From Azonexaceae bacterium (GTDB lineage: Bacteria; Pseudomonadota; Gammaproteobacteria; Burkholderiales; Rhodocyclaceae), in NCBI GenBank assembly GCA_009469665.1, contig SSTB01000175.1:1-20301 (forward strand): 20,301 nucleotides of DNA, given 5' to 3'. Below, piece after piece: positions 1 through 8,486 of this stretch. Under the pieces are notes generated by a model. It was not told the DNA's origin. It worked only from the letters and a program-made list of their open reading frames with translations, and did not search any database. Position numbers and translations under genes: made by a program. How positions within the stretch are numbered: position 1 is the first letter of the stretch; each line of letters begins with the position of its first letter.

Positions 1-468
1 GAAGTCCTGGACGCGGTGGGCCGGGCGCTGCCCTTCGACCGGGTCGGCTTCCGCCTCAATCCCATGCTGAACGGCATCCACGGCATGAGTGTCACCGCCG
101 ATACGGTGCCGATGTGGGAGTCCATCGTGCGCCGGGCCAACGCCTACGGCCTGGCCTATCTGCACCTGACCGAACCCTTCATGCCGGGCCAGCTCGACGG
201 CGTGGCGGGCGGCCTGGCCGATGTGGCGGGTCATTTCCGGGAGTTCGCCACCATGCCCATCGTCAGCAATGGCGGCTTCGACCGGGCTCGGGGCGAAGCC
301 TGGGTCGCTGCCGGCCGTTGCGCCGCGGTGGCCTACGGCAAGGCCTGGATCGCCAACCCGGACCTGGAAACCCGCGTCGCCCGGGAGGCCTCCTGGGCGG
401 CGGCGGACCCGGAAACCTTCTACCAGGGCGGAGAGAAGGGTTACATCGACTATCCGGCGCTGGCATGA
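1..468 (+). CDS. Old yellow enzyme family alkene reductase, 3' part
   Basis: This is the C-terminal ~155 residues of an NADH/NADPH:flavin (FMN) oxidoreductase of the old yellow enzyme class, cut by the window's left edge; the reading frame is open from base 1. The visible part resembles the end of NemA-type alkene reductases. It has an arginine-containing strand followed by NG(I/M)xGMSV, then 'GLAYLHLTEPF', a phosphate-binding strand 'PIVSNGGF', and 'VAYGKAWIANPDLETRV', which is the classic FMN-phosphate/C-terminal motif. It ends in 'FYQGGEKGYIDYPAL', the family's usual tail. Enzymes of this class reduce activated C=C bonds (enones, maleimides) or nitro compounds; the actual substrate cannot be read. 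The stop codon overlaps the dacB start (ATGA at 465-468), so the two genes are probably co-transcribed. Confidence 0.9.
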   Translation, partial: EVLDAVGRALPFDRVGFRLNPMLNGIHGMSVTADTVPMWESIVRRANAYGLAYLHLTEPFMPGQLDGVAGGLADVAGHFREFATMPIVSNGGFDRARGEAWVAAGRCAAVAYGKAWIANPDLETRVAREASWAAADPETFYQGGEKGYIDYPALA

Positions 469-1913
469 AGCGCCCGCTCTTCCTGGGTGCCATCGCCCTG
501 GCTCTTGCACTCCCCGCGTCTGGCCGGGCCGCCGAAGGGCTGCCGCCCCCCGTGCTCGCGGCCCTCAAGGCTGCGCAGATTCCGCCTGCCAGCGTGGCTG
601 TCGTGGTCCATCCGGTCGACTCCCGCTTCACCCTGGTGTCCCACAATGCCCGTCAGGCCATGAATCCCGCCTCGGTCATGAAGCTGGTGACCACCTATGC
701 CGCCCTGGACCTTCTTGGCCCCGCATGGACCTGGAAGACCAGTGCCTACACCGAGGCCGATCCGGTGGACGGCAAACTGGGTGGCAACCTCTACCTGAAG
801 GGCGGCGGCGACCCCAAGTTCGCCCTCGAACACTTCTGGGCCCTATTGCGCCAGTTGCGCGGGCGTGGCGTGCAGCACATCGTCGGCGACCTGGTGCTCG
901 ATCGCAGCGTTTTCGACGTGCCCCCCGTCGATCCCGGCGCCTTCGACGACAAACCCATGCGTCCCTATAACGTGGGCCCCGATGCTCTGCTGGTCAATTT
1001 CCGCGCCCTGCGCTTCACCCTGACCAGCGACGGACGGCAGGTGCGCGTCCTGGCTGAAACCCCAGCCGAGGGGCTGACCATCGACAACCGCGTGCAGGTA
1101 GCCAAGGGCGATTGCAGCAGCGACTGGAAGGACGCCATCGTCACCCGCCTGATCGCCGAAAGCGGCAGCCAGCGTCTGGAATTCAGCGGCAGCTACAGCC
1201 CGCTTTGCGGCGAGAAGACCCTCAACCTCGCTCCCCTGGACGCCAATGCCCAGGTCGATGGCCTTTTCCGCGCGCTGTGGAAGGAACTGGGTGGCAGCCT
1301 GGGGGGCAAAGTGCGTTCCGGCAGCCTTCCCGCCGGCGCCCGCCCGGTGGCGGTCCAGGAATCGCCGCCCCTGGCCGACGTGGTGCGGGACATCAACAAA
1401 TTCTCCAACAACGTCATGGCCCGCCAGCTCTTCCTCAGCCTGGGCAATGAAACCGGCCCCGGCACGTCGGAACGGGCGCGGCGGCGGGTGGCCGACTGGC
1501 TGGCCGGCCGCAATCTGAAATTCCCGGAACTGGTCATCGAAAACGGTTCCGGCCTCTCCCGCCAGGAGCGCATCAGCGCCGAAAGCCTCGACCGCCTGCT
1601 CCAGGATGCCTGGAAAAGCCCGGTGATGCCGGAACTGGTCTCGTCGCTGCCCATTGTCGGCATCGACGGCACCATGAAGAAGCGGCTCAAGGAAAGTACG
1701 GCCAGCGGCCGCGCCCACATCAAGACCGGCACCCTGGACGGCGTCAAGACCGCCGCCGGCTTCGCGCTCGACAGCCAGGGCCGCCGCTACGCGGTGGTCT
1801 TCCTCATCAACCACCCCCGCGCCCAGGCCGGCGGCCCGGCCATCGACGCCCTGCTGCTGTGGGTGGCCCAGCGTCAAAGCGGAGAAATTCCGCCGATCCT
1901 GGAAGCGGATTAG
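465..1913 (+). CDS. dacB: D-alanyl-D-alanine carboxypeptidase/endopeptidase, PBP4 (peptidase S13)
   Basis: A 482-residue low-molecular-weight class C penicillin-binding protein. It trims D-alanine from, or cleaves cross-links in, peptidoglycan in the periplasm. Residues 1-22 form a signal peptide (KR followed by a hydrophobic run ending near 'SGRAA'). All three active-site motifs are present: SxxK as SVMK with nucleophile S70 and K73, SxN as SNN at 314-316, and KTG at 420-422. The large insertion between SxxK and SxN is typical of the PBP4/DacB family, and the length matches it (E. coli DacB is 477). The frame stays open far upstream, but ATG 465 is chosen because it gives a proper signal peptide and sits in a 4-base ATGA overlap with the reductase gene. 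No clear Shine-Dalgarno is seen, consistent with translational coupling. Confidence 0.95.
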   Translation: MKRPLFLGAIALALALPASGRAAEGLPPPVLAALKAAQIPPASVAVVVHPVDSRFTLVSHNARQAMNPASVMKLVTTYAALDLLGPAWTWKTSAYTEADPVDGKLGGNLYLKGGGDPKFALEHFWALLRQLRGRGVQHIVGDLVLDRSVFDVPPVDPGAFDDKPMRPYNVGPDALLVNFRALRFTLTSDGRQVRVLAETPAEGLTIDNRVQVAKGDCSSDWKDAIVTRLIAESGSQRLEFSGSYSPLCGEKTLNLAPLDANAQVDGLFRALWKELGGSLGGKVRSGSLPAGARPVAVQESPPLADVVRDINKFSNNVMARQLFLSLGNETGPGTSERARRRVADWLAGRNLKFPELVIENGSGLSRQERISAESLDRLLQDAWKSPVMPELVSSLPIVGIDGTMKKRLKESTASGRAHIKTGTLDGVKTAAGFALDSQGRRYAVVFLINHPRAQAGGPAIDALLLWVAQRQSGEIPPILEAD

Positions 1914-1971
1914 AACCAACCAGGTTTCTCGGGGTCTTGGCGGTATGCTCATCGACGTTCCGCCGCCCGCT

Positions 1972-2964
1972 ATGAGATCCATGCTCCTTCCCGCGCTGAT
2001 CGTTGCCGGATTGGCATCCCACCCGGCCTTCGCCGGCGGTTCCAACTATGGCATCACGGCCGGCGCCCTGCCCGCGATCTCCGGTCATGTGCGCGAATGG
2101 CCCGTACCGACTCCGGAGTTCGCCCGCGACCCCGCGCCGGCGCCCGACGGCAGCATTTTCATCGCCGTCATGGCCGGCAACCGCATCGCCCGCTTCGATC
2201 CCGCCTCGGAAACCTTCCGCGAATGGACGCTGCCGAGGGGCGCCCGCCCCCACGGCCTGCTGGTCGATCCCGAGGGCATCGTCTGGTACACCGGCAACGG
2301 CAACGGCACCATCGGCCGCCTCGATCCGGCCACCGGCAAGGTCACCGAATACCCCGCCCCCTCGGGCGGCGACCCCCATACCCTAGTGCTCGACGCCATG
2401 GGGACGATCTGGTTCACCGTCCAGGGCGGCCAGCGCATCGGCCGACTGGACCGCAAGACGGGCCGAATTGTCGAGTACCCCGCTTCCGGCAATCCCTACG
2501 GCATCGCCGTCGACGGCCGGGGAATGATCTGGTTCTGCCGCTTCCAGGGCGACAGCCTGGGGCGGCTCGACCCCGCCACGGGCACCTGGACGGAACTCCC
2601 CACCGGACGCGGCAGCCAGCCTCGCCGCATGGCGATTGCCCCGAATGGCATGCTCTGGGTCACCGCCTACGGCGACGGCCGGCTCCTCAAGGTCGATCCT
2701 GCCGTCGGCAAGGTGGTCGCAAGCTATCCCATGCCGGCAGGGGCCGGGGGCGGCCCCTATGCAGTCACCGTCGATGCCGCCGGCCGGGTCTGGGCCAACG
2801 AAATCGCCACCGACACCGTCGCCCTCTTCGACCCGGCCGCGGAAAAGTTCCGGGTCATCCGCCTGCCCTCCCAGGGAGTGGGGATCCGCAAGGCGATCAT
2901 CGACGCCCGCGGCCGCTACTGGTACATGGGCAGCCACAATGGCCGCCTGGGGGTGATCGATTAG
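1972..2964 (+). CDS. Secreted beta-propeller protein, virginiamycin B lyase (Vgb)-like family
   Basis: About 330 residues, predicted exported: after M(RS)M comes a hydrophobic stretch ending in 'SHPAFA', a good signal peptidase I site. The mature part is built of repeats with the pattern 'xGxxxDxxGxxW(F/Y)xxxxxxxIGRLDPxTGxxxEYP', characteristic of the six-bladed Vgb/streptogramin-lyase-like propellers. I count about seven repeat units. Known Vgb enzymes linearise streptogramin B antibiotics, but most homologues with signal peptides have no assigned function. In repeats 4-7 the position held by His in repeats 2 and 3 ('HGLLVD', 'HTLVLD') is Tyr or Arg, so lyase activity should not be assumed. 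An upstream in-frame ATG at 1945 would add nine residues; 1972 (or 1981) gives the better signal peptide. No strong ribosome binding site is seen for any of these starts. Confidence 0.8.
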   Translation: MRSMLLPALIVAGLASHPAFAGGSNYGITAGALPAISGHVREWPVPTPEFARDPAPAPDGSIFIAVMAGNRIARFDPASETFREWTLPRGARPHGLLVDPEGIVWYTGNGNGTIGRLDPATGKVTEYPAPSGGDPHTLVLDAMGTIWFTVQGGQRIGRLDRKTGRIVEYPASGNPYGIAVDGRGMIWFCRFQGDSLGRLDPATGTWTELPTGRGSQPRRMAIAPNGMLWVTAYGDGRLLKVDPAVGKVVASYPMPAGAGGGPYAVTVDAAGRVWANEIATDTVALFDPAAEKFRVIRLPSQGVGIRKAIIDARGRYWYMGSHNGRLGVID

Positions 2965-3052
2965 GCTGATCACCAGCCGATGAAGGCCAGGCGAAGAACC
3001 CGGTTGCCCCCTAGGCGCCCCCAGGACGGTGAGCCGAGGGATTCAGCTGCCT

Positions 3053-5437
3053 TCACGAGCCTGAGGTGCCGAAAACGTCTTTATCCCCCCGCATCCAGGT
3101 CAGGAGTGCGGCGAAAAGGTGTTCAGGTGTGACGGGCTTGGGGATAAAGTCATTCATCCCGGCATCGATGCAGCGTTGGCGATCCCGCATGAAGGTATTC
3201 GCGGAAAGAGCAAGAATGGGCGTGGCGCGATGCCGAGGAAGGAGGCGAATCTGCCGGGTCGCTTCGAGACCGTCGAGCTTCGGCATGCGCAGATCCATCA
3301 GGATCACCGCATATTCATGCTCCTTCGCCAAGCGCACTGCCTCTGCGCCGTCTTCCGCGGTATCGGCCCGCAAACCGACTTCCTCCAGTAGAGCCAGGGT
3401 CACTTCGCGGTTCATGGGATCGTCCTCGGCGAGGAGGATGAGACGGCCGGAATACCCCGAGCGGAGCAGTTTCTCGACATCCTCGGGAACCGAAACCCCA
3501 GCTTCCAGACCCGACGCGGAAGCTTTGCGCAGGCGTGCCTCGAACCAGAAGGTACTCCCCACGCCGGGTGTACTTTCGGCTCCGGCCTCCCCCCCCATCA
3601 GGTGGGCCAATTTGCGCACGATGACCAGTCCCAGTCCGGTTCCACCGTACTTGCGAGTTTCCGAGTTATCGGCCTGTTCGAAGGCAGAGAACAGCCGCTG
3701 CAAATCTTCCGCGGCGATCCCGATCCCCGTATCCTCGACCTCGAAGCGCAAAGTCACGCTTTCCGGATTTTCAGCCGCACGCCTGGCACGCACGATCACG
3801 CGACCACGCTCGGTGAATTTGACCGCGTTGGCGACGTAATTCAGCAATGCCTGTTGCAGTCTTCCGTTGTCCCCCAACAGGATGGGCAGCGGACGATCGA
3901 CCTCGACGCCCAACTGGAGACCCTTTTCGTCGACCCGGCTTTGCATCATCGAGACGACGTTCTGAAGCACCGCGTCGACGCTGACCGGAGCTTCGCCCAC
4001 CACGAGCTTGCCTGCCTCGATCTTGGCCAGGTCGAGCACGTCGTTGAGAATTTCGAGAAGATGCTGACCTGAAATCAGGATCTTGCTCACCTGATCTTTC
4101 TGCTTGGCAGTCTGTTGCGAGCGCCGCAGCAGATGCGCCATGCCAAGCACCGCGTTCAACGGGGTGCGGATCTCGTGGCTCATGTTCGCGAGGAAGGCGG
4201 TCTTGGCTCTGCTGGCCGCTTCGGAGCGGTCCCGGGCCAACTCGAGTTCGGCCGTACGTTCGGCCACCAGTTCTTCTAGCCGATCGCGGTGCTGCTCAAG
4301 CTCACGGGTCCGCTCAGCGACCATTTCGGATAGCCCCGTGTTGATTCTGCGGACTTCCTCCTCGGCCTCCCGGCGAGCGCTCCAGTCTTGCGCAACGCGC
4401 CAACTGGCCAGGGCAATCCCCGCCAGCAGGAGTGCCACCACCGCAATCAACGGCTGCAAGATCGCTTGGCGGACTTCCGCGAGCTTCGCGGCCGGAACGT
4501 GGGCGACCACTTTCCAGAAGTAGAGCTTCGCATCGACGTCGCCACGACTGGGCTGGAACGCCTCATCGGAACCGCTGCTCGATCGCTGCCCCTCGACCAG
4601 CGGGTAGACCGTCTGCCAGCTCCACAAACCATCGGCAAGCTCGACCTGGCCGGCGTCTTTGCCGCGAATGTGCTTCCAGGCTTCGGGAGTGCGTGCCGCC
4701 AGCGAGTGCTCGGGGCGCTTGAACATGAATCCCCACTCGTCCTCGGGGACCGGACTCTTGAGCCAATACCCCTCGTTGTTGAGCACCATCGCGTGATCGG
4801 CAATTGCTGCCGACGAGGCCGCGAAAGCGTCGAGCAGGATGCGGCCAAAATAATTCAGGATGACGATGCCACGTTTCCTGCCCTGACCATCAACCACAGG
4901 GGTCGCCACGCGCAGCATGGGTTTGTGCGGTACTTCAACTTTGTCTTGCTCGATGTTGAGATCGAGAGGAGAAACGAATATTCCGCCCGGACTCAACTTG
5001 ATCGTGTCGGTAAAGAAATAGCGTTGCCCCTTGGGCTGCAACTGCGCCCGGGGGATGGCGACAGCCGCCCCCTCACGGAAATCAACGCGTACCCGCTCCA
5101 TTCCGGTTTCGTCGATCCAGCGTACTTGATCGTAGATACGCTTGCTTGCCGAGAAATGGAACAAATTGTTCTCGAGCGCCGCGATGGCCTTGGCATCCCC
5201 GGAGTCGAGCACGGCATGCAGGGGGCTCGAAGTGGCGAGATAAGAGAGATCGCGGGCGACATCATCGAACCTGCCCTTCAGTGCCGCACCGCCAAGTCCG
5301 ATGCTCAAGCTTTCCTGGGTCTGTAGCCGGCCGATCTCCCGGTCTACGGCGGCCTGCCCGTAAAACCAGGCCCCCGCGATGACGATCAGAGCAACGGGCA
5401 GGAACAGGAGGCTGAAATGATGACGCAAGTAATTCAT
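3053..5437 (-). CDS. Hybrid sensor histidine kinase/response regulator with periplasmic Cache-like sensor
   Basis: A 794-residue membrane-bound two-component hybrid. Transmembrane segments lie at about residues 9-26 and 328-346 and flank a ~300-residue periplasmic region that looks like a double Cache (dCache/PDC) ligand sensor. A coiled-coil linker follows (about 352-410, with two 'VAERT(R/A)ELE' repeats). The HisKA domain has H421 in 'SHEIRTPLNAVLGM'. The HATPase_c domain has an N box (N533/N537), G1 'DTGIGI' (569-574) and G2 'GTGLGL' (599-604). The C-terminal receiver has acidic E671-D672-D673, phospho-acceptor D715, S745 and K767. There is no HPt or DNA-binding output domain, and no partner regulator is adjacent, so it probably signals to an unlinked HPt or acts through its own receiver. 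The ligand is unknown. It converges on the propeller gene. The ATG at 5437 has only a weak Shine-Dalgarno. Confidence 0.93.
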   Translation of the reverse strand: MNYLRHHFSLLFLPVALIVIAGAWFYGQAAVDREIGRLQTQESLSIGLGGAALKGRFDDVARDLSYLATSSPLHAVLDSGDAKAIAALENNLFHFSASKRIYDQVRWIDETGMERVRVDFREGAAVAIPRAQLQPKGQRYFFTDTIKLSPGGIFVSPLDLNIEQDKVEVPHKPMLRVATPVVDGQGRKRGIVILNYFGRILLDAFAASSAAIADHAMVLNNEGYWLKSPVPEDEWGFMFKRPEHSLAARTPEAWKHIRGKDAGQVELADGLWSWQTVYPLVEGQRSSSGSDEAFQPSRGDVDAKLYFWKVVAHVPAAKLAEVRQAILQPLIAVVALLLAGIALASWRVAQDWSARREAEEEVRRINTGLSEMVAERTRELEQHRDRLEELVAERTAELELARDRSEAASRAKTAFLANMSHEIRTPLNAVLGMAHLLRRSQQTAKQKDQVSKILISGQHLLEILNDVLDLAKIEAGKLVVGEAPVSVDAVLQNVVSMMQSRVDEKGLQLGVEVDRPLPILLGDNGRLQQALLNYVANAVKFTERGRVIVRARRAAENPESVTLRFEVEDTGIGIAAEDLQRLFSAFEQADNSETRKYGGTGLGLVIVRKLAHLMGGEAGAESTPGVGSTFWFEARLRKASASGLEAGVSVPEDVEKLLRSGYSGRLILLAEDDPMNREVTLALLEEVGLRADTAEDGAEAVRLAKEHEYAVILMDLRMPKLDGLEATRQIRLLPRHRATPILALSANTFMRDRQRCIDAGMNDFIPKPVTPEHLFAALLTWMRGDKDVFGTSGS

Positions 5438-5752
5438 GGGTTTCGATGATTCTTGTGCTTAAAACTGCTGCGCTCCCTCGTCTTCAGCTCGCAAACATAA
5501 GACTCGGTCGAAGCCATGGGTTTTCAGCATCGCCGATTCTCGCAATATTAGCAAACGCCAACATGACAGGCAGTCGCGTTCGCAATCGGAGCCAAATCCC
5601 AATGACCGCTCATTGCCAGCCCCCGCCTTCCGGTGAAGGACGCCGAGAAGGCCCATCGGTTACTCCAGCCCAATCGTTTTTCGGGTCACCACTCAACCTT
5701 GCTTCGGCAAACGACAACGACAGAACCCCCGAGGTTGTCGCGCATTCCCTCT
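5438..5752. other. 315-base gene-free spacer
   Basis: This lies between the 3' end of sfsA and the start of the hybrid kinase, both on the minus strand. Its base composition looks visibly less G+C-rich than the flanking genes. I find no convincing coding region: the short open frames on both strands lack ribosome binding sites and recognisable protein character. It must contain the kinase promoter; AT-rich stretches around 5544-5556 are candidates but no good -35/-10 pair stands out. A weak terminator-like hairpin for sfsA is listed separately. Confidence 0.6.
5707..5740 (-). terminator. Possible weak terminator after sfsA
   Basis: On the minus strand, 13 bases after the sfsA stop, CGACAACC (5740-5733) can pair with GGTT and GTCG (5727-5724 and 5721-5718), with a TCGGG loop and a 2-base bulge. 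The following bases are only moderately T-rich (TTGTCGTTTG). This suits the end of the EVE-to-SfsA operon but it is not a textbook intrinsic terminator. Confidence 0.35.
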
Positions 5753-6472
5753 TTACAGCCGAGGCGGGCCAGGCGTGACCACGGGCAAGCTGCGGGTCAG
5801 GATGATCTCGGCCGGAGTCACTTCCGCCCCCAGGGCGTAGGCTTCGACGCCGACGGACAGGGCTTCGCGCAGCGTCTGTCCATAGACCGGATCGATGGCG
5901 TCGGCCGGGCGGACCTCCGTCACGTCGCCCCGTTGCACGCAGAACACGAGGGCGGCCCGGGCGCCGTCGGCCACCACCCCCATCATTTCCCGCAGGTGCC
6001 TGGCGCCGCGCTCGGTGACGGCATCGGGAAAGAAGCCGATACCGTCATCCACCGCCGCCGTGACGTTCTTCACTTCCACGTAGCAGGGTGGCCAGCCGGC
6101 GCCTTCCAGCAGCAGGTCGATGCGGCTGTTCTCGCGGCCGTAGCGCACCTCGCGGCGAAACCCGGTGTAGCCGGCCAACGCCGGCACCCCGCCGGCCCGC
6201 AGGGCCTCCTCCACCAAGCCGTTGGGACGGCCGGTATGGAGGCCGACGAGGACGCCGGGAACGGCTTCCACAATCTCCCAGGTCCAGCGCAGTTTGCGTT
6301 CCGGATTCTCCGCCGGCGACAGCCACACCCGGCTTCCCGGAGCCTTGCAGCCGAACAGGGAGCCGGTGTTGGGACAATGGGCGTCGACCACGGCACCGGC
6401 GATCTCCACCTCCGCCACGAAACGGTTGCGGCGCTGGACGAGGCGCCCTTCGGTCAGAGTTGGCAGGCGCAT
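5753..6472 (-). CDS. sfsA: Sugar fermentation stimulation protein homologue SfsA
   Basis: A 239-residue protein matching the SfsA family over its full length (E. coli SfsA is 234). Signature pieces are 'HCPNTGSL' (from residue 32), 'HTGRPNGLVEEAL' (79-91), 'EVRYGRENSRIDLLL' (108-122) and 'CYVEVKNVT' (130-138). The D119 ... E133-x-K135 arrangement fits the PD-(D/E)xK nuclease-like core of this family, placed after an N-terminal OB-like region. In E. coli SfsA was described as a DNA-binding activator of maltose genes; its true biochemical role is unsettled. The start codon overlaps the stop of the GNAT gene (ATGA, 6472-6469 against 6474-6472), so it is the last gene of the operon and is translationally coupled. 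Confidence 0.93.
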   Translation of the reverse strand: MRLPTLTEGRLVQRRNRFVAEVEIAGAVVDAHCPNTGSLFGCKAPGSRVWLSPAENPERKLRWTWEIVEAVPGVLVGLHTGRPNGLVEEALRAGGVPALAGYTGFRREVRYGRENSRIDLLLEGAGWPPCYVEVKNVTAAVDDGIGFFPDAVTERGARHLREMMGVVADGARAALVFCVQRGDVTEVRPADAIDPVYGQTLREALSVGVEAYALGAEVTPAEIILTRSLPVVTPGPPRL

Positions 6473-6960
6473 CAGAGCAGCTTTTGCAGGAACAGCGCCG
6501 TCCCGGCTGCCGGATCGAGCACGTAGGGGGCGAACCCGGCCCGCTCGTAAGCCTGCAGGGCACTCCGGTTATTGGCCAGCAATTCCAGGGTCAGCTTGCA
6601 GCAGCCCAGCTCCCGCGCCCGCCCCTCGGCCCAGACCAGCAAGGCCTGGCCGACGCCGGAGCCGCGCACATTGGTGTGGGCGACGATGTCGTGGATGTTG
6701 AGGAGCGGCCGGGCGGCGAAGGTGGAAAAGCCGGCGAAGCAATTGATGAGCCCCACGGCCCGTCCGCCCAGCCAGGCCAGGGCGCCATGAAAACTGGGGA
6801 GTCCGCGCAGTTCGCCCACCAGATGGTCATGGGCGTAGACCGACAGCCCGCTGCCGCCGCCCATGGGGTCACGGGCGTAGTGGTCGAGGAGGTCGAGCCA
6901 AGCGGCGGCCTGGGCGGGATCGTCGAGATCCACCGGCGTGACAACAAGGGCGCTGGCCAT
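6472..6960 (-). CDS. GNAT family N-acetyltransferase
   Basis: 162 residues with the Gcn5-related acetyltransferase core. Motif A is 'NVRGSGVGQALLVWAE' (from residue 97), with the RGSGVG acetyl-CoA pyrophosphate loop at 99-104. Motif B is 'NRSALQAYERAGFAPY', the usual C-terminal segment. Central strands include 'AVGLINCFAGFSTF' and 'PLLNIHDIVAH'. The acceptor substrate cannot be told; it could be a small amine or a protein. The ATG at 6960 shares its A with the TGA stop of ubiD (TGATG), and its own stop overlaps the sfsA start, so it sits in the middle of a coupled operon. A start 21 bases further upstream is open but would overlap ubiD more deeply and is less likely. Confidence 0.9.
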   Translation of the reverse strand: MASALVVTPVDLDDPAQAAAWLDLLDHYARDPMGGGSGLSVYAHDHLVGELRGLPSFHGALAWLGGRAVGLINCFAGFSTFAARPLLNIHDIVAHTNVRGSGVGQALLVWAEGRARELGCCKLTLELLANNRSALQAYERAGFAPYVLDPAAGTALFLQKLL

Positions 6961-8429
6961 CACAGACCCAGCGCGTCCCACATCCCATCGACCCGTTTTT
7001 TAACCGCCTCGTCCATGACGATGGGCCGCCCCCATTCGCGGTGGGTCTCCCCCAGCCACTTGTTGGTGGCGTCCAGTCCCATCTTGGAGCCGAGACCGGC
7101 CACCGGGCTGGCGAAGTCTAGGTAGTCGATGGGCGTGTTGTCCACCAGGGTCGTATCCCGGGTGGCGTCCATGCGGGTGGTGATGGCCCAGATGACTTCC
7201 TTCCAGTCGCGGATGTCGATGTCGTCGTCCACCACGACGATGGTCTTCGTATACATGAACTGACGCAGGAAGGACCAGATGCCGAACATCACCCGCTTGG
7301 CGTGTCCGGGGTACTGCTTGCGGATGCTGACCAGGGCCATGCGGTAGGAACACCCCTCCGGCGGCAGGTAGAAATCGACGATTTCCGGATACTGCTTCTG
7401 CAGGAGCGGCACGAACACCTCGTTGAGCGCCACGCCGAGGATGGCCGGTTCGTCCGGCGGTTTGCCGGTGTAGGTGCTGTGGTAGATGGGATTCTGGCGC
7501 GTGGTGATGCGCTCGACGGTGAAGACCGGGAATTCGGCCTGCTCGTTGTAGTAGCCTGTGTGATCACCGTAGGGGCCTTCCAGCGCCGTTTCGCCGGGGT
7601 GGATGACGCCCTCCAGCACGATCTCTGCCGACGCGGGCACCTGCAGGTCGGAACCCAGGCACTTGACCAGCTCGGTCTTGCCGCCCCGCAGCAGGCCGGC
7701 GAACTGGTATTCGGAAAGCGAATCCGGCACCGGCGTCACGGCACCCAGGATGGTGGCCGGGTCGCAGCCGATGACCACGGCCAGCGGGAAGGGCTGGCCC
7801 GGTTTCGCCAGTTGATGGTCGCGGAAATCCAGGGCCCCGCCGCGGTGGGCCAGCCAGCGCATGATGACCTTGTTCGGTCCGAGCACCTGCTGCCGGTAGA
7901 TGCCCAGGTTCTGGCGCGCCTTGTGGGGCCCCCGCGTCACCACCAGGCCCCAGGTGATGAGGGGTGCCACGTCGCCGGGCCAGCAGTGCTGGATGGGCAG
8001 ACGGGAGAGGTCCACGTCCTTGCCTTCCCACACCACTTCCTGGCAGGAGGCCGAGGACACGGTCCTGGGCGACATGTTGAGTACCTGTTTCAAGACCGGC
8101 AGCTTCTCCCAGGCATCCTTGAGCCCCTTGGGCGGTTCCGGTTCCTTGAGGTAAGCCAGCAGTTTTCCCACCTCCCGCAGGGCGGTCTTCCAGTCGCCTT
8201 CCTCGCCCATGCCCAGGGCCACCCGCTCGGGGGTGCCGAAGAGGTTGGCCAGAACGGGAATGCCGTGCCCGGTGGGCTTCTCGAAGAGGATCGCCGGGCC
8301 GCCGCCGCGCAGGACGCGGTCGCAGATTTCGGTCATTTCCAGATGAGGATCCACCGGGACACCCACCCGGCGCAGTTGGCCCCGGGTTTCGAGTTGGGCG
8401 ATAAAGTCGCGCAGGTCGTGGTATTTCAT
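6960..8429 (-). CDS. ubiD: UbiD, 4-hydroxy-3-polyprenylbenzoate decarboxylase
   Basis: A 489-residue protein matching UbiD along its whole length (E. coli 497). It decarboxylates the polyprenyl-hydroxybenzoate intermediate of ubiquinone synthesis in the cytosol, using prenylated FMN made by UbiX. Recognisable pieces are N-terminal '[14 protein letters not shown]', '[20 protein letters not shown]' (around 174-193, a cofactor/metal-binding region) and '[11 protein letters not shown]' (284-294) with the conserved acid. The C-terminal part also has '[19 protein letters not shown]'. No UbiX gene is in the window. It lies 57 bases downstream of the TauE gene on the same strand and overlaps the GNAT start by one base. 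The Shine-Dalgarno before ATG 8429 is weak. UbiD-like aromatic decarboxylases are an alternative, but the similarity is to the ubiquinone-type enzyme. Confidence 0.95.
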   Translation of the reverse strand: MKYHDLRDFIAQLETRGQLRRVGVPVDPHLEMTEICDRVLRGGGPAILFEKPTGHGIPVLANLFGTPERVALGMGEEGDWKTALREVGKLLAYLKEPEPPKGLKDAWEKLPVLKQVLNMSPRTVSSASCQEVVWEGKDVDLSRLPIQHCWPGDVAPLITWGLVVTRGPHKARQNLGIYRQQVLGPNKVIMRWLAHRGGALDFRDHQLAKPGQPFPLAVVIGCDPATILGAVTPVPDSLSEYQFAGLLRGGKTELVKCLGSDLQVPASAEIVLEGVIHPGETALEGPYGDHTGYYNEQAEFPVFTVERITTRQNPIYHSTYTGKPPDEPAILGVALNEVFVPLLQKQYPEIVDFYLPPEGCSYRMALVSIRKQYPGHAKRVMFGIWSFLRQFMYTKTIVVVDDDIDIRDWKEVIWAITTRMDATRDTTLVDNTPIDYLDFASPVAGLGSKMGLDATNKWLGETHREWGRPIVMDEAVKKRVDGMWDALGL

Positions 8430-8486
8430 AGCGTGAGGGAGATCCGAGACGCGGCAACGATGCCCAAAAGCGGGCTGAAAGGCAAA

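Noticed and set aside
114..464. Upstream extension of dacB into the reductase gene
   Set aside because: It would put over 100 arginine/glycine-rich residues before a clear signal peptide; the ATGA overlap start at 465 is far better.
1972..2964. Streptogramin B resistance gene (vgb)
   Set aside because: Only the general propeller repeat is shared; the protein has a signal peptide and its histidine pattern does not support lyase activity.
5459..5656. 65-residue open frame on the minus strand in the spacer
   Set aside because: No ribosome binding site, no membrane or domain pattern, and a composition consistent with chance.
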